Source: Mimachlamys varia
Taxonomy: Eukaryota > Mollusca > Bivalvia > Pectinida > Pectinidae
NCBI GenBank assembly: GCA_947623455.1
Contig: OX392532.1
Coordinates: 53,261,058 to 53,325,057, forward strand
Direction of reading: 5' to 3'
Length of the DNA stretch: 64,000 nt
The stretch's first letter is position 1; each line of letters begins with the position of its first letter. Under the pieces are notes generated by a model. The model was not told where the DNA came from and did no database searches. It worked only from the letters and a program-made list of their open reading frames with translations. The translations under genes and the position numbers were made by a program. Below, in pieces: positions 48,002 through 60,419 of the stretch.

Positions 48002-49885
48002 TATCTATATATATAGTTCATTGTCTATATATCCTCTATTACAGCATCTATCCACCTAATGTTCATTGTCTTTATATCTTCTATTCCAACATCTATCCAC
48101 CTAATGTACATTGTCTATATATCGTCTATTCTGGGATCTATCCACCTAATGTACATTGTCTATATATCCTCTATTACAACATCTATCCACCTAATGTTCA
48201 TTGTCTATATATCCTCTATTACAGCATCTATCCACCTAATGTTCATTGTCTTTATATCTTCTATTCCAACATCTATCCACCTAATGTACATTGTCTATAT
48301 ATCGTCTATTCTGGGATCTATCCACCTAATGTACATTGTCTATATATCCTCTATTACAACATCTATCCACCTAATGTACATTGTCTATATATCCTCTATT
48401 ACAGCATCTATCCACCTAATGTTCATTGTCTATATATCCTCTATTACAACATCTATCCACCTAATGTACATTGTCTATATATCGTCTATTACAACATCTA
48501 TCCACCTAATGTACATTGTCTATATATCCTCTATTCCAACATCTATCCACCTAATGTTCATTGTCTATATATCCTCTATTACAACATCTATCCACCTAAT
48601 GTTCATTGTCTATATATCCTCTATTACAACATCTATCCACCTAATGTACATTGTCTATATATCGTCTATTCTGGGATCTATCCACCTAATGTACATTGTC
48701 TATATATCCTCTATTCCAACATCTATCCACCTAATGTTCATTGTCTATATATCGTCTATTCTGGGATCTATCCACCTAATGTACATTGTCTATATATCCT
48801 CTATTACAACATCTATCCACCTAATGTTCATTGTCTATATATCCTCTATTACAACATCTATCCACCTAATGTTCATTGTCTATATATCGTCTATTCTGGG
48901 ATCTATCCACCTAATGTACATTGTCTATATATCCTCTATTACAACATCTATCCACCTAATGTTCATTGTCTATATATCCTCTATTACAACATCTATCCAC
49001 CTAATGTACATTGTCTATATATCGTCTATTCTGGGATCTATCCACCTAATGTACATTGTCTATATATCCTCTATTCCAACATCTATCCACCTAATGTTCA
49101 TTGTCTATATATCGTCTATTCTGGGATCTATCCACCTAATGTACATTGTCTATATATCCTCTATTACAACATCTATCCACCTAATGTTCATTGTCTATAT
49201 ATCCTCTATTACAACATCTATCCACCTAATGTACATTGTCTATATATCGTCTATTCTGGGATCTATCCACCTAATGTACATTGTCTATATATCCTCTATT
49301 CCAACATCTATCCACCTAATGTTCATTGTCTATATATCGTCTATTCTGGGATCTATCCACCTAATGTACATTGTCTATATATCCTCTATTACAACATCTA
49401 TCCACCTAATGTTCATTGTCTATATATCCTCTATTACAACATCTATCCACCTAATGTACATTGTCTATATATCGTCTATTCTGGGATCTATCCACCTAAT
49501 GTACATTGTCTATATATCCTCTATTCCAACATCTATCCACCTAATGTTCATTGTCTATATATCGTCTATTCTGGGATCTATCCACCTAATGTACATTGTC
49601 TATATATCCTCTATTACAACATCTATCCACCTAATGTTCATTGTCTATATATCCTCTATTACAACATCTATCCACCTAATGTACATTGTCTATATATCGT
49701 CTATTCTGGGATCTATCCACCTAATGTACATTGTCTATATATCCTCTATTCCAACATCTATCCACCTAATGTTCATTGTCTATATATCGTCTATTCTGGG
49801 ATCTATCCACCTAATGTACATTGTCTATATATCCTCTATTACAACATCTATCCACCTAATGTTCATTGTCTATATATCTTCTATT
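48002..49885. repeat. 45-bp minisatellite, right arm (inverted), 225-bp higher-order unit
   Basis: About 42 units are the reverse complement of the 42230-45548 family (ATCTATCCACCTAATGTACA, TTGTCTATATATCCTCTATT, ACAAC). Units with CTGGG, CCAAC and ACAAC follow a fixed five-unit order, so landmarks recur at 225 bp (49026 and 49251). Homogenisation is much stronger than in the left arm. The 650- and 627-codon frames are artefacts. Confidence 0.96.
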
Positions 49886-52329
49886 CTTGTACTCTATTAC
49901 AAGAAACTTACATGTCAAACAAATGAAATGGGACGGGAATAATCTCTGACTTTTGACCCCATATCAATCCGCCATCACAAATCAAAATCTACCAAAAATA
50001 CACATTTTTGTAAAGTTGAATATCTATAGATCTCATTCAATGCAGAATATGAAAACAATTATTATTTAAGTTACTTAGAATCACTGTACTTAGCCGGAAC
50101 AAATTTTAGGAAGCTATATATATAGGGACTACAAACGTATGAAACACTTTGTGATTGGCTGATTTAAATTTACATTGTAGTTGTGAGACCTATAACTTTT
50201 ATTTCGACATATTTCGTCATATATTTCATTTACTTACCAATTAAACAGTAACATATGTTAAAGATATATATATATATGTATATATATATTTGATGAATAT
50301 CTGATGTAACGAAAGTTAAATGCTCATCTGTTTGACCGTTGTTTGATTAAAATCGTAAAAGGCATCTTCCCTTTAAAAAAAACAAAACAAACAAAGTTTT
50401 CTTGCATCGTTTGAACTGATCCGTGTTTAGTGGGTCAATACATACATATTTTGTAATTGGGTTATTTGCCTGAAACTGGGGCATAATTTCTTGCTATGCT
50501 AATCTATGTTCTGAATGTTTTAGATGTTTAGCACACTTTTGAGCCAATGCAAACATGTATACATGTACTGTACATTGTATTTTAAGACAATTATGGCATT
50601 TTATGTGAAAACGGTTCCAGAATCAATGACTTCTATTACAAACAATTGACACACAGCATGGATGTAGGTCTATATCGTTTTGTGACATAACACGTACAAC
50701 AGTCATACAGAGTTTCTAATCTCGGGGTGCCGTTTCAGTTTTGGATTGATATATCATAATATCATAATATTTTACAAATATTTGTAAATTGTGTAGATTT
50801 ATTGCATAAAAACTATATCATAACTTTCACATTTATTTTATTGTTACAAAAAATGCCATAAGATAATAAATGCAGTTGTTCTATATTATATACATATGGA
50901 TATATAGCATACTGTTTCATTATGGTAACCAGGCCAATATAGTCGATAATACCATTACTTAGCCGGTTGTGATAAAGTCGCAGATAGACGGATAGGATAT
51001 CGGGGCATCGAGAGGGAACTCAGTCTTGTTTTGTTTTTACCGCCTTTATGTATAAAAGAGCTCTCTCAAGGGCATGCTACTCTATCTGGAATTCAACTTC
51101 GCAACGAAAATTTGTTTGGATACAGCAGAGACGTAAAGTGTATTTTTATAAACACGTTTTTTTTCGGTAATAATTTCACAAAGTTCCTCCAAAAGTGGGA
51201 ATATTCAGTGACGTGCCAAAAGTTTTTCTTTTTTTTTTATTTTGCTATATAGGCCTATTCTTTGTATTTCCAACTTTTTTCAATAAATTTTCCAGACTTT
51301 GTTTAGATCAATCTTAAAGAATTTTGTGTACTTATAAAGAAAATTATTTTGTATTTCATCTCATAATATTTTCACTGTTTTTCGTTATGTATGACCAGAG
51401 AAATCATAAGTTATTTAATTACAACATCCAATTTTCGGGACGCCATTTTGACGTCATTTTGTTTGCGTTATATCTATATAGAGAAATGGCGTCACACGGA
51501 AATTAGCAATGTAAACAATTCTGTATAGCTCCATAAATAAACAACGGAAAATTAGATAAATATTCCCACATTTTTTAATGAGACATTATCAGAACCTGCA
51601 TAATTTACATATCAATTGCCAAAACATTTGTTTATTAAAAATAACTTTTATACTACTCTAGATCTATGACGAGCAAAAGCTCGTGGTTTTATAATTACGT
51701 TCTCTGTGCTTCACACATTGCTATAGACCTATATATACGGATTGTCACTGATCACTGTAGGTACACACTTTTGTTTGAACGAAACTTTATCAGAGCCTGT
51801 ATAGTGTATATATAGCAATTAACACAATATAAGTTATTTAGTAGAAATAACACTTACAACATGTACATTTATATGGCACTTTATGGCGTAAATTCTCGTA
51901 ATTCTGTGTGACACTATATGGTCACGGCCAACACACATGTAATTTTGTCTTCTTTGTGTATGCACTTGATAATTGATCATTAGGTCTCGAGATGTAAGTG
52001 AATATAACATATTTACAAACATTATTTTTCCCCAGCTTAGTAAGGATATCGTAATAGGACGTCGTTCTTTTGGAACAATAATACGACTGTTTATTGTGAT
52101 TGTTTATGTCAAATTGGATAGTTCGAATTATAATTTGTAACTTGTAAGGATACATATGTTTGCGAATTCTTTTATTTTTTTTATCTAATATCCATTGTGC
52201 TAATCTACCGGCAGCGTAGATTTCAATGACTCATACACCTTCCTCCGAACGATAGTGTTAACTTTAAGTGTTTTTTTTATTGTGTTAAAAACTTCTTCAG
52301 TGAGTTTCGCAAATTGCATATGTACGTTT
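49886..52329. other. AT-rich intergenic DNA, nothing recognised
   Basis: No array, transposon end or protein-like frame was recognised. A short (TA)n tract sits at 50264-50291. The phrase GACGAGCAAAAGCTCGTGGT at 51669 contains a small palindrome. Confidence 0.5.
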
Positions 52330-52960
52330 CCCGTTGTGCTTAGTTATGCCCGTTTGATTTAATACTGTTCAGTAAAAACAAAATTGCGGAAAGACGGCCA
52401 TCTTTGGGCATTGAAAGATTGTTAACTTATTGCCAACTACTAGAGGGATCTTTCTCATATTACATATATGTAGGTTCCCCTTGGTCCCTAGAGTTGTGCT
52501 CTTTTGATTTTGTAACTAATTAGAAAATAAAATGGCTGAAAAACAGCCATCTTGGATTTTGACATTGAACGATTGTTATCACTATTCCTTAAAGAAGTAA
52601 TGGATGGATCTTTTTCCAATTCCATATGTAGTTTCCCTTTCGTGCCTAGTTGTGCCCGTTTGAGAGATTTTGAGACTGATCAGAAAAAACAAAATGTCTG
52701 ACAGGCTGCATCCTCAATTTTGGCATTTAAAGTTTGCTATAGCTTTTTTTTTGAGAGGTGGGTACATGTATAAATGGATCTTTCTAAAATTTCATATGTG
52801 GGTTCCTCTTGGCCCTTAAAGTTGTGCTATTTTGTTTTCGGGCCGATCAGAAAAAACAAAATGGCCGACCGATAGCCATCTTGGAATTTAGTTCACAGGC
52901 TACCATCTTTCAATTAATAATGCCTTTTCCCAAGAATAAAAAGGGGAAATATCCCACTTT
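52330..52960. repeat. About 150-bp diverged tandem repeat
   Basis: Four units share TTGTGCCCGTTTGA, then CAGAAAAAACAAAATGGC, GCCATCTTGGA and GGATCTTTC phrases, at steps of about 150-170 bp (52345, 52493, 52648, 52822). Divergence is high. It leads into the inverted duplication A copy. Confidence 0.75.
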
Positions 52961-53600
52961 TTCAGAACAAATGAAAATTGTCTATGGTGGGCACCAAGAT
53001 CTTTCTGGGGTATATAATAATAATATAATATACAACAGTTATATAGCGCACTATATAATTTGTAAAATTACTTTAAAGCGCTTAATGTTTAATGTTCATA
53101 CAGAAATGTTGTCTTACTATTAGTGTGCTCTGATGCACGGGGGACTCTTTATCATATATCTTAAATGTTTATAAGACATATAATTTATATAAGATAATTT
53201 CTAAAGTTAATGAAAGATGTCGCATTTGGTTTTCTACATACGACATCATATCTTTTATGAGATATGATATAGAATGAAATGAAACTAAATTTTCAAATTG
53301 CTACATTACATCCGTTTTAATTTGTAACAGGAAAGAGAATAGTGTGCTTCCATCGGGGATCGAACCCTCGATCTCCAAGTTCCTAGTCGGACACTCTACC
53401 ACTGAGCTGAAGGGAATAGGAGGCAACCTAAATCCTATGCACAATTGGAATCTGCCACACATTAATCATCCTTTTAGGTCGGTATGATATGTCTACGTCA
53501 TAATGCAAACTTTTATTACCTAACAATATTATACATTTTATTATTGAAACAAACCAGTATAATTATGTCGTTTCAATTTTGATCTGCCATTTTTCCGAGG
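52835..53600 (+). repeat. Inverted duplication, copy A
   Basis: The segment matches the reverse complement of 59265-59830 in the same order: GGCATTAT...AAAGATGG, TCTATGGTGGGCACCAAGAT, TTAATGTTCATACAG, GTCGCATTTGGTTTTCTACA, ATATAGAATGAAATGAAAC, TACATCCGTTTT, GGTATGATATGTCTAC and TTTTGATCTGCCATTT. Copy A has two extra insertions, at about 53010-53084 and 53319-53459. The loop between the copies is about 5.7 kb. Confidence 0.85.
53319..53459 (-). mobile_element. tRNA-like SINE insertion present only in copy A
   Basis: On the - strand the head reads AGCTCAGTGGTAGAGTGTCC, then GATCGAGGGTTCGATCCCCG, which are A and B boxes of a tRNA-like promoter. Copy B (near 59385) reads straight from TACATCCGTTTT to CATTAATC, so the 141 bp here are an insertion with a natural empty site. 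The acceptor arm does not pair, which argues against a functional tRNA gene. Confidence 0.8.
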
Positions 53601-53939
53601 GTGCAGCCCGAGTGAAAAGAACCTTCCCAGGGAGACAATTCTGGATGTGTCCCGACACAGAGGGCCATAACTATTTTATTATACCGGACCTGCTTGATAG
53701 TTATGTTTAATGAACATATAAATATTACCAGCCAACATCGTTATCTGTTGACCCGCCAAACCTTGCCATGTTTGGTTATTTCCCTGAGGTTATTTTCTCC
53801 AAAGGTAATTTCCCCCAAAGGAAATTTCTCTGGGGTTATTTCCCCAATGCTCCAATTTCGGTGAAATGTCTCATTTATACAATGTCATGTGATCGCGTTT
53901 AATCGAATCAGGTCATTTTACATTAAAGTGAGGTATAAT

Positions 53940-54130
53940 AAAATATCTTGTGTATCCCTCGATATAAATAGAGGATCTTACACGAGTGTCGATGTAAAAT
54001 CAAATTTATTAAACGAGTTGAATAATTAATATGTCACGAGCCTTTAGACGAGTGACATATTAAATTATTCAACGAGTTTAATAAATTCATATTACATTGA
54101 CACGAGTTTAAGATTCTATTTATCACATAA
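53940..54130. repeat. Foldback (palindromic) element
   Basis: The arm AATTTATTAAACGAGTTGAA, TAATTAATATGTCACGAG (about 54001-54040) pairs with its reverse complement GTGACATATTAAATTATT, CAACGAGTTTAATAAATT (about 54051-54088). Outer pairs involve TGTCGATGTAA/TTACATTGACA and ATAAATAGA/TCTATTTAT. It is a candidate MITE-type hairpin of about 190 bp with a loop of about 10 bp. Confidence 0.75.
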
Positions 54131-54237
54131 CTTAATTATATTCATAAGAAAATACACTGAAACTTTCAGATTCATTCTCTATAAACCAGACAAATTCCTA
54201 CTTTGATGGGACAATTTTCACTACCGAAATAATCATG

Positions 54238-54271
54238 TGACGTCATATGACGTCATTAGTTTATGACGTCA
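54238..54271. promoter_or_regulatory. Triple CRE octamer cluster
   Basis: Three perfect TGACGTCA palindromes (54238-54245, 54248-54255, 54264-54271) lie within 34 bp. This octamer is the CREB/ATF site. No gene start was recognised within 1 kb, so function is uncertain. Confidence 0.45.
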
Positions 54272-54434
54272 CAATAGTGTTATTACATGTGTGTAATACC
54301 ATAGTTAGGACATGGCCGTGTGACATGACTGAAAAAGTCAGTTATGTGATAAAGCCCTCTTCCATATAATGTCTTGTTTATCCCTCGTTATAAAGCCCCC
54401 TTCCCTACAGTGTCTTGCTTATAAAGACCCAAAT

Positions 54435-54690
54435 TTATTACAGATACTGTTCTGGTTTGGTTTGTTTGTGTTTTACGTCTTGTTAACAACATTGGTCATT
54501 AAAGTGTGTGCCAGGTTTTAGTGATAGAGGAAAGCCGTTGATCCTGAAGAAAAACCACTGACCTACGGTACCTGGCTGCTGCCCCACGTACATTTGTAGG
54601 CCTCGAACCGGCGACCCAGTGGTGGTGGGCTAGTGTCAGCAGAATACCAGACCTTAAGTACTTGGTCACCGTGTCCTCTCCCATTTGTCT
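54435..54690 (-). mobile_element. SINE with tRNA-like head
   Basis: On the - strand it begins GGGAGAGGACACGGTGACCA, has the B box GCCGGTTCGAGGCC, then CCACGGGG-type and GGTTTTTCTTCAGGATCAAC body sequence, and ends in the conserved AACAAGACGTAAAACACAA tail. On + the tail reads CTGGTTTGGTTTGTTTGTGT, as in the 27464 fragment. Confidence 0.6.
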
Positions 54691-54949
54691 AAACTTTTCT
54701 GTGTTTCTCCGTCATACTTACGCCGTGTTTCGTCTTCATGACGTCAGAACGTCGCTGATCGTATGATGGCAGTATAACGAGGTATTATAAAACCGTGTAT
54801 ATATATACAGAGTGTTCCAAAAACGTTATAAAAACAAAAAAAACATTTATTGATATTTGACATACATTAGACCATAGAGCATTATCACACAATTTTAGTG
54901 CTAAAACTTTAAAATTTCAAGCAGTGTTGCAACATTCATGCAAAATTCA

Positions 54950-55940
54950 AAAATGTCATGTAACGTCATTTTGACCAATCATACAACATGTAACGTCATT
55001 TTGACCAATCATGCAACATGTAACGTCATTTTGACCAATCATGTAACGTCATTTTGACCAATCATGTAACGTCATTTTGACCAATCATGTAACGTCATTT
55101 TTACCAATCATACATGTAACGTAATTTTGACCAATCATACATGTCACGTCATTTTGACCTGTCATGCAACATGTAACGTCATTTTGACCTGTCATGCAAC
55201 ATGTAACGTCATTTTGACCAATCATACAAAATGAAACGTAATTTTGACCAATCATACAACATGTCACGTCATTTTGACCTGTCATGCAACATGTAACGTC
55301 ATTTTGACCAATCATACAAAATGTAACGTCATTTTGACCAATCATACAACATGTCACGTCATTTTGACCAATCATACAACATGTAACGTCATTTTTACCA
55401 ATCATGCAACATGTCACATCATTTTGACCAACCATACAATATGTCACGTCATTTTGATCAATCATGTCACGTCATTTTGACATGTCATGCAACATGTAAC
55501 GTCATTTTGACCAATCATACAACATGTCACGTCATTTTGACTAATCATACAACATGTCACGTCATTTTGATCAATCATGTCACGTCATTTTGACCAATCA
55601 TGCAACATGTAACGTCATTTTGACCAATCATTAGACATGTCACGTCATTTTGACCAATCATACAACCAGTGACGTCATTTTGACCAATCATACAACATGT
55701 CACGTCATTTTGATCAGTCATGTCACGTCATTTTGACCAATCATGCAACATCTAACGTCATTTTGACCAATCATACAACATGTCACGTCATTGTGACCAA
55801 TCATACAACATGTCACGTCATTTTGATCAATCATGTCACGTCATTTTGACCAATCATACAACCAGTGACGTCATTTTGACCAATCATACAACATGTCACG
55901 TTATTGTGACCAATCATGCAACATGTCACGTCATTTGATG
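54950..55940. repeat. 30-bp minisatellite with CGTCA and CCAAT motifs
   Basis: About 33 units read CAATCATACAACATGTCACG then TCATTTTGAC. Short units without the ACAACATG part also occur. Every unit joins a CRE half-site (CGTCA) to a CCAAT box, and two units (near 55670 and 55867) carry the full TGACGTCA. It sits inside the transposon remnant. Confidence 0.93.
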
Positions 55941-56162
55941 ATATGTTCAATATGTCCTCCTTTTTTGACAAAAACAAGCTTCAATCTGTTTCTAATGTTT
56001 CTGGCAACATTTTTTTCACGTGTCAATAAGAAATTTACCTTTTCTCTACTAATTGGATCCATGTTAAACATACGTATATTTTTTCTCAGTGACGTATTGA
56101 CTATGTTCCATTTGCATAATTTGATTAAAATGCAAATCCTTGTTCTCACACCGTTTTACAAG

Positions 56163-56420
56163 GATCTGACAACATCCCACCAGAGGTCACGTTCTGGTGA
56201 CCTTTGTCGCCTCCTCATCCACTCTCCAGTAGAATTTTGTCTATGATGACAGGACATTACCTTGGTTTGACGAAAAAGACTAAACGCTCAGTTAGGATTA
56301 TGCGAGCTCTTTTGTCTCAAAATATTCATATTTCAGATTCTGAAAGTAGTACATGTAATTTGATTGGCTAATGCAAAAGGTCACTAAAACGTGGCCACCT
56401 GTGGGATGTTGTCAGATCTT
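56163..56420. repeat. 31-nt inverted repeat inside the transposon remnant
   Basis: GATCTGACAACATCCCACC (from about 56163) and GGTCACGTT are found in reverse complement at about 56390-56420 (AACGTGG, CCACCTGTGGGATGTTG, TCAGATC). A local inversion or a partial inverted copy of the transposase 5' side can explain it. Confidence 0.7.
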
Positions 56421-56884
56421 GACGCAGCAGAGAGAAGTTGACGAAACAGCAAGGAAATCAACATATGATTTTAATCAAATTGAAAAATAAAGTTTCAGTA
56501 CATCAATATGACAGCCTTTTTGTCGTGCATCTTCGGGAAAACCACTAATTATCCGATTTTGATTATGTCGACAATGACATCATTATTTTGTGCTTAGGTT
56601 GAAACAATCTATGAATACCTATTCTCTTAAATGCAATTGACAGTTTGCATTTATCTTTCAATGGGTAAAGATATGGCTATCCAAAGTGGGCACATATTTT
56701 TTGAACACCCTGTATATACCAGTTACTGACTTCTAACAAACTCTCAAACCCTTCAACACTTGATTTGACAAAAACATTTATTGAGAAAAAATGACACCTC
56801 TACAGAAAATGAATAATAATTTGATTTTATGACTAGGCTTTAGACATTAATAATAGAAATTAAAGATCAGCGTCAAAACAACAT

Positions 56885-57250
56885 GGCTACGTGGAGTTTG
56901 TAAACGAGGTCAGGGTCTACGTGGAGCTTGTAAACGAGGTCAGGGTCTACGTGGAACTTGTACACGAGGTCAGGGTTTACGTGGAGCTTGTAAAGGAGGT
57001 CAGGGTCTACTTGGAACTTGTACACGATGTCAGGGTCTACGTGGAATTTGTACACGAGGTCAGGGTCTACGTGGAGCTTGTACACGAGGTCAGGGTCTAA
57101 GTGGAGCTTGTAAACGAGGTCAGGGTCTAAGTGGAGCTTGTACACGAGGTCAGGGTCGACGTGGAACTTGTACACGAAGTCAGGGTTTACGTGGAGCTTG
57201 TACACGAGGTCAGGGTCTAAGTGGAGCTTGGAAACGAGGTCAGGGTCTAC
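56885..57250. repeat. 30-bp minisatellite
   Basis: About 12 units read GAGGTCAGGGTCTACGTGGA then GCTTGTAAAC or ACTTGTACAC. The period keeps a frame of 110 codons open on the - strand (DPDLVYKLHV repeats), which is not considered a gene. Confidence 0.93.
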
Positions 57251-57504
57251 ATAACATTTTTACCAGTAAAAGGTCGAATATTAATTCTAAAAATGATATT
57301 TTTCACCAGTGAGAAATATGGTCGGATCTGACAAATGAAAACCTTGTTTACAAAGGACAATGAGGAAAACGCAAAGCTGCGCTTGTAGGTTTTGTTATTG
57401 AAATGTAATCAACAGAGTATATAACAGTGTCCCCAGCAATACCTGATATATTTCTCACGTGTGGCTAATATTTTTTTCCATGTTCTGAGCACTTGTGCAA
57501 ATAT

Positions 57505-57772
57505 CAAAATATAAACGGATCACAGTTACCGAAAATAAACGGATCACAGTTACTGTAAAATAAACGGATCACAATTACTGTAAAATAAACGGATCACAAT
57601 TACTGTAAAATAAACGGATCACAATTACTGTAAAATAAACGGATCACAATTACTGTAAAATAAACGGATCACAATTATTTTAAAATAAACGGATCACAGT
57701 TTCTGGAAAATAAACGGATCACAGCTACTGTAAAATAAACGGATCACAGTTACTGTAAAATAAACGAGACAC
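57505..57772. repeat. 25-bp minisatellite
   Basis: About ten units of TAAACGGATCACAATTACTG plus TAAAA, with CACAGT variants at both edges. The middle units are nearly identical, pointing to recent expansion. Confidence 0.93.
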
Positions 57773-57964
57773 CAAAATTAATAGTAATCACCTTCCATTT
57801 TATCAGTTATTTTGTAAGTGTATATGAAATTATCAAACATGTAATTTACATATAGTTACATACATTACAAGTTTTCAATCATACATCCATTAAAATCATA
57901 TGCTACACTTTTTCTGTGACATAAAGATATCAGTTAGGAAAAGGAGATAGCTGGCCAGTAAGAT

Positions 57965-58036
57965 TAGCAGCAAATTACATTCCGTTCCTGTCAAATTACA
58001 TTCCGTTCCTGTCGAATTACATTCTGTTCCTGTCAA
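57965..58036. repeat. 21-bp triplicate
   Basis: Three units of AAATTACATTCCGTTCCTGT plus C, with one GAATTACATTCTG variant. Confidence 0.85.
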
Positions 58037-59264
58037 ATTAATTGTATTATTACACGATAAGACATTAGTCATAGGTAAAACAACGTGTAACTGATGTAGA
58101 ATATAAAACTCCGCCTCATTCTGTATCTTGAGTGACGTCACTTGACGCCAAGTCAATTGCATTAATATGACACGTGATATCATTTTGCGCATAATTATGA
58201 ATAATTTCGTTTGCATCAATAGAGACGTCACTTCAATTTCACTGGCAGAATGACGTCATATTATCGGCACACCCATGTGACGTCACATCACTTGTATGAC
58301 TTATGTAGACTAAAGTTACATCACCATAGTAACGTCACTTCATATCCAACACGAGAGTGACGTCATACAGGCCGTTTCTTTATTAAAACTTCTTTGAGTC
58401 TAAGATTCTTTGTGGTGTTTATATTTCCAAGGTCTGACATACGTTTTCTCTAAGGCAATGACGTAACGATGACGTCACGACACATTTGTCGAAACCTAAT
58501 CATCCGTGTCAGGTCACGTTGGTTCATAACATTCCGCCTTTTTAAATCCCCGATAACTTTAAAATCTCAGAAAACCTTGGAACACATTTTGGATGTCACA
58601 AATTCTGAAAAAGAAAATAGAAAGGAAACATGAAATTAACACAAATACAGTTTCTTTGAAAAACAAGTATCTAGAGCAGATCTGATTTGATCGACAAACC
58701 GGGTAAGTAGAAAGCATAGATTAAAAAGGGGAGGTAACTCCCGTATAGTTATATATGCATTTAAAATGGTTACAGCGACACCTGCCTCTCAAAGACACGT
58801 ATACAATCAAAGTACTGAAAGTACTGAAACGCTAAAACTTCTAACAAAAGTATGTATTTTGTAACAGCTATTGAAGTGATTTTGTTGTGTGGGTTACTAA
58901 GTTTCGATATCAGAAGGTTTCAGAATAGGGATTAGGTTAGTAAGTATTTAGAGTAAACATAATTTACTCGCAAATTGTTTAGATTGACGAGTTGTTTTCA
59001 ATGTACATGTACAATTTAGTGCAGTGCTTTTACAATTTGACTAAAATATCTTTTTTTTTTAAATTTTGAAATGAATATTGATCAATTTATAGGGAAGCGA
59101 ATGTGTTTCTTTTAATATATGCATTGAAATAAACGGTATTAGTTTGTTAGACACAAAATGAAGCTTTATTTCATAAACCTTCCCTGCAACACTTAAAACA
59201 ATTTAAGCAAAAAATCACACCTGAGATCCAGTTGGAAATGCAAGATTAGGATTAATTACGGGAG
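58037..59264. other. Intergenic DNA with CRE-rich stretch
   Basis: The stretch 58133-58477 carries five perfect TGACGTCA octamers. No protein-like frame is convincing; the 111-codon frame at 57896-58231 (-) covers the 21-bp repeats. The remainder to 59264 is AT-rich and featureless. Confidence 0.5.
58133..58477. promoter_or_regulatory. Cluster of five CRE octamers
   Basis: TGACGTCA occurs at 58133, 58251, 58278, 58358 and 58470, with extra GACGTCA or AACGTCA near 58224 and 58331. The sites lie in non-repetitive DNA, unlike those in the 30-bp array. A regulatory element or promoter upstream of an unrecognised transcript is possible. Confidence 0.4.
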
Positions 59265-59830
59265 CAATGGCAGATCAAAGTTGAAACGACATATACTGGT
59301 TTTTTTTTATAATAAAATGTTTGTTTGTAAGGTAATAACAGTTTGCATTATAAAGTAGACATATCATACCAACCTCCTAAAAGTACGATTAATGAAAACG
59401 GATGTAATGCAGCAATTTAAACATTTCGTTTCATTTCATTCTATATCATACATATGTACATGTATATTTCATAAAAGATTTAAGATATGATGTCGTTTGT
59501 AGAAAACCAAATGCGACATTAACTTTAGAACATATATATAAAAATTAAGTCTTATAAACATTTAAGACATCGGGTAAAGAATATCCAGTGCATCAGAGAC
59601 ACTAACGTATGCACATACACGGTAAGTCAAACATATCTGTATGAACATTAAACGATAGGTCCCAGAAGGATCTTGGTACCCACCATAGACTATCTTCATT
59701 TGTTTTTTTAAAAAAGTTGGATTTTTTCCTTTCTTTTTTCTTCTTAAGAAAAGGCATTATCAACTGAAAGATGGTATTCTGTGAGCTAAATGTCCAAGAT
59801 GGCCGTCGGTCAGAAATCAAATCAAAACCA
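59265..59830 (-). repeat. Inverted duplication, copy B
   Basis: This is the reverse-complement partner of 52835-53600. It lacks both insertions found in copy A, so it shows the pre-insertion state. At one end, GATGGCCGTCGGTCAGAAATC corresponds to GGCCGACCGATAGCCATC in copy A. Confidence 0.85.
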
Positions 59831-59851
59831 GGACTGTTGGCTATGAATCAA

Positions 59852-59993
59852 AGCGATTATATAATCAAAGTTTAATACAAATTGCATGACAGTACACACG
59901 CACCTGTTAGCGGTGTGTCTATGAAGCGATTATATAATCAAAGTTTAATACAAATTGCATGACAGTACACACGCACCTGTTAGCGGTGTGTCT
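59852..59993. repeat. Two-copy tandem duplication of about 70 bp
   Basis: AAGCGATTATATAATCAAAG, TTTAATACAAATTGCATGAC and GTTAGCGGTGTGTCT appear twice in a row with no visible difference inside the copies. This is a very recent duplication. Confidence 0.9.
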
Positions 59994-60419
59994 GGGACAT
60001 ACCACGATCCGTACATACGAGTGTATATATAGCACCGATCGCGAGAGCTCGAGGTTATACATATACATGGTGTGTGTAGCTATACACCGAGAGGTCAGAT
60101 GGGTCAAACTAAGAGCAGAGACGTAATATTTAAATGAGCTGTGGGAGTGAAAAATTGATTTCTTTGTTACAAATTGCATATAGATTCTTAAAGTCATCAT
60201 AATTATCAACAAAACCATGGGAACATTATTTCCTTTAATGTTCAGGCTTTCAAATAGTTCATATATCATGCGATTGGTAGTTATTCAAGCTTTTCCGGAG
60301 CGGGAGGGGAAAAAATGACATGGGTCAAAAGGTCACAGAATAGTGGCAGCAATAGACGCCAAAACTACTCGTAGTTTTAGCGCTAAAAACCAGGAAACCT
60401 GTATCGATTATCTCCCCTG

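Larger units (their letters stand above)
54804..56715 (-). mobile_element. Decayed Tc1/mariner-type transposon
   Basis: The left end TATACAGAGTGTTCCAAAAA is matched inversely by the right end TTTTTTGAACACCCTGTATA, both flanked by TATA, consistent with TA target duplication. The interior holds the 30-bp minisatellite and a - strand transposase C-terminal relic at about 55931-56230 (VNFLLTREKNVARNIRNRLK, VKKGGHIEHII). The GGHIEH ending resembles the tails of mariner-type transposases. No catalytic DDE/D block is recognisable. Confidence 0.65.

Noticed and set aside
47974..49942. 650- and 627-codon frames on the + strand
   Set aside because: These are the same 45-bp repeat in inverse orientation, open in two overlapping frames, which is not expected for a real protein.
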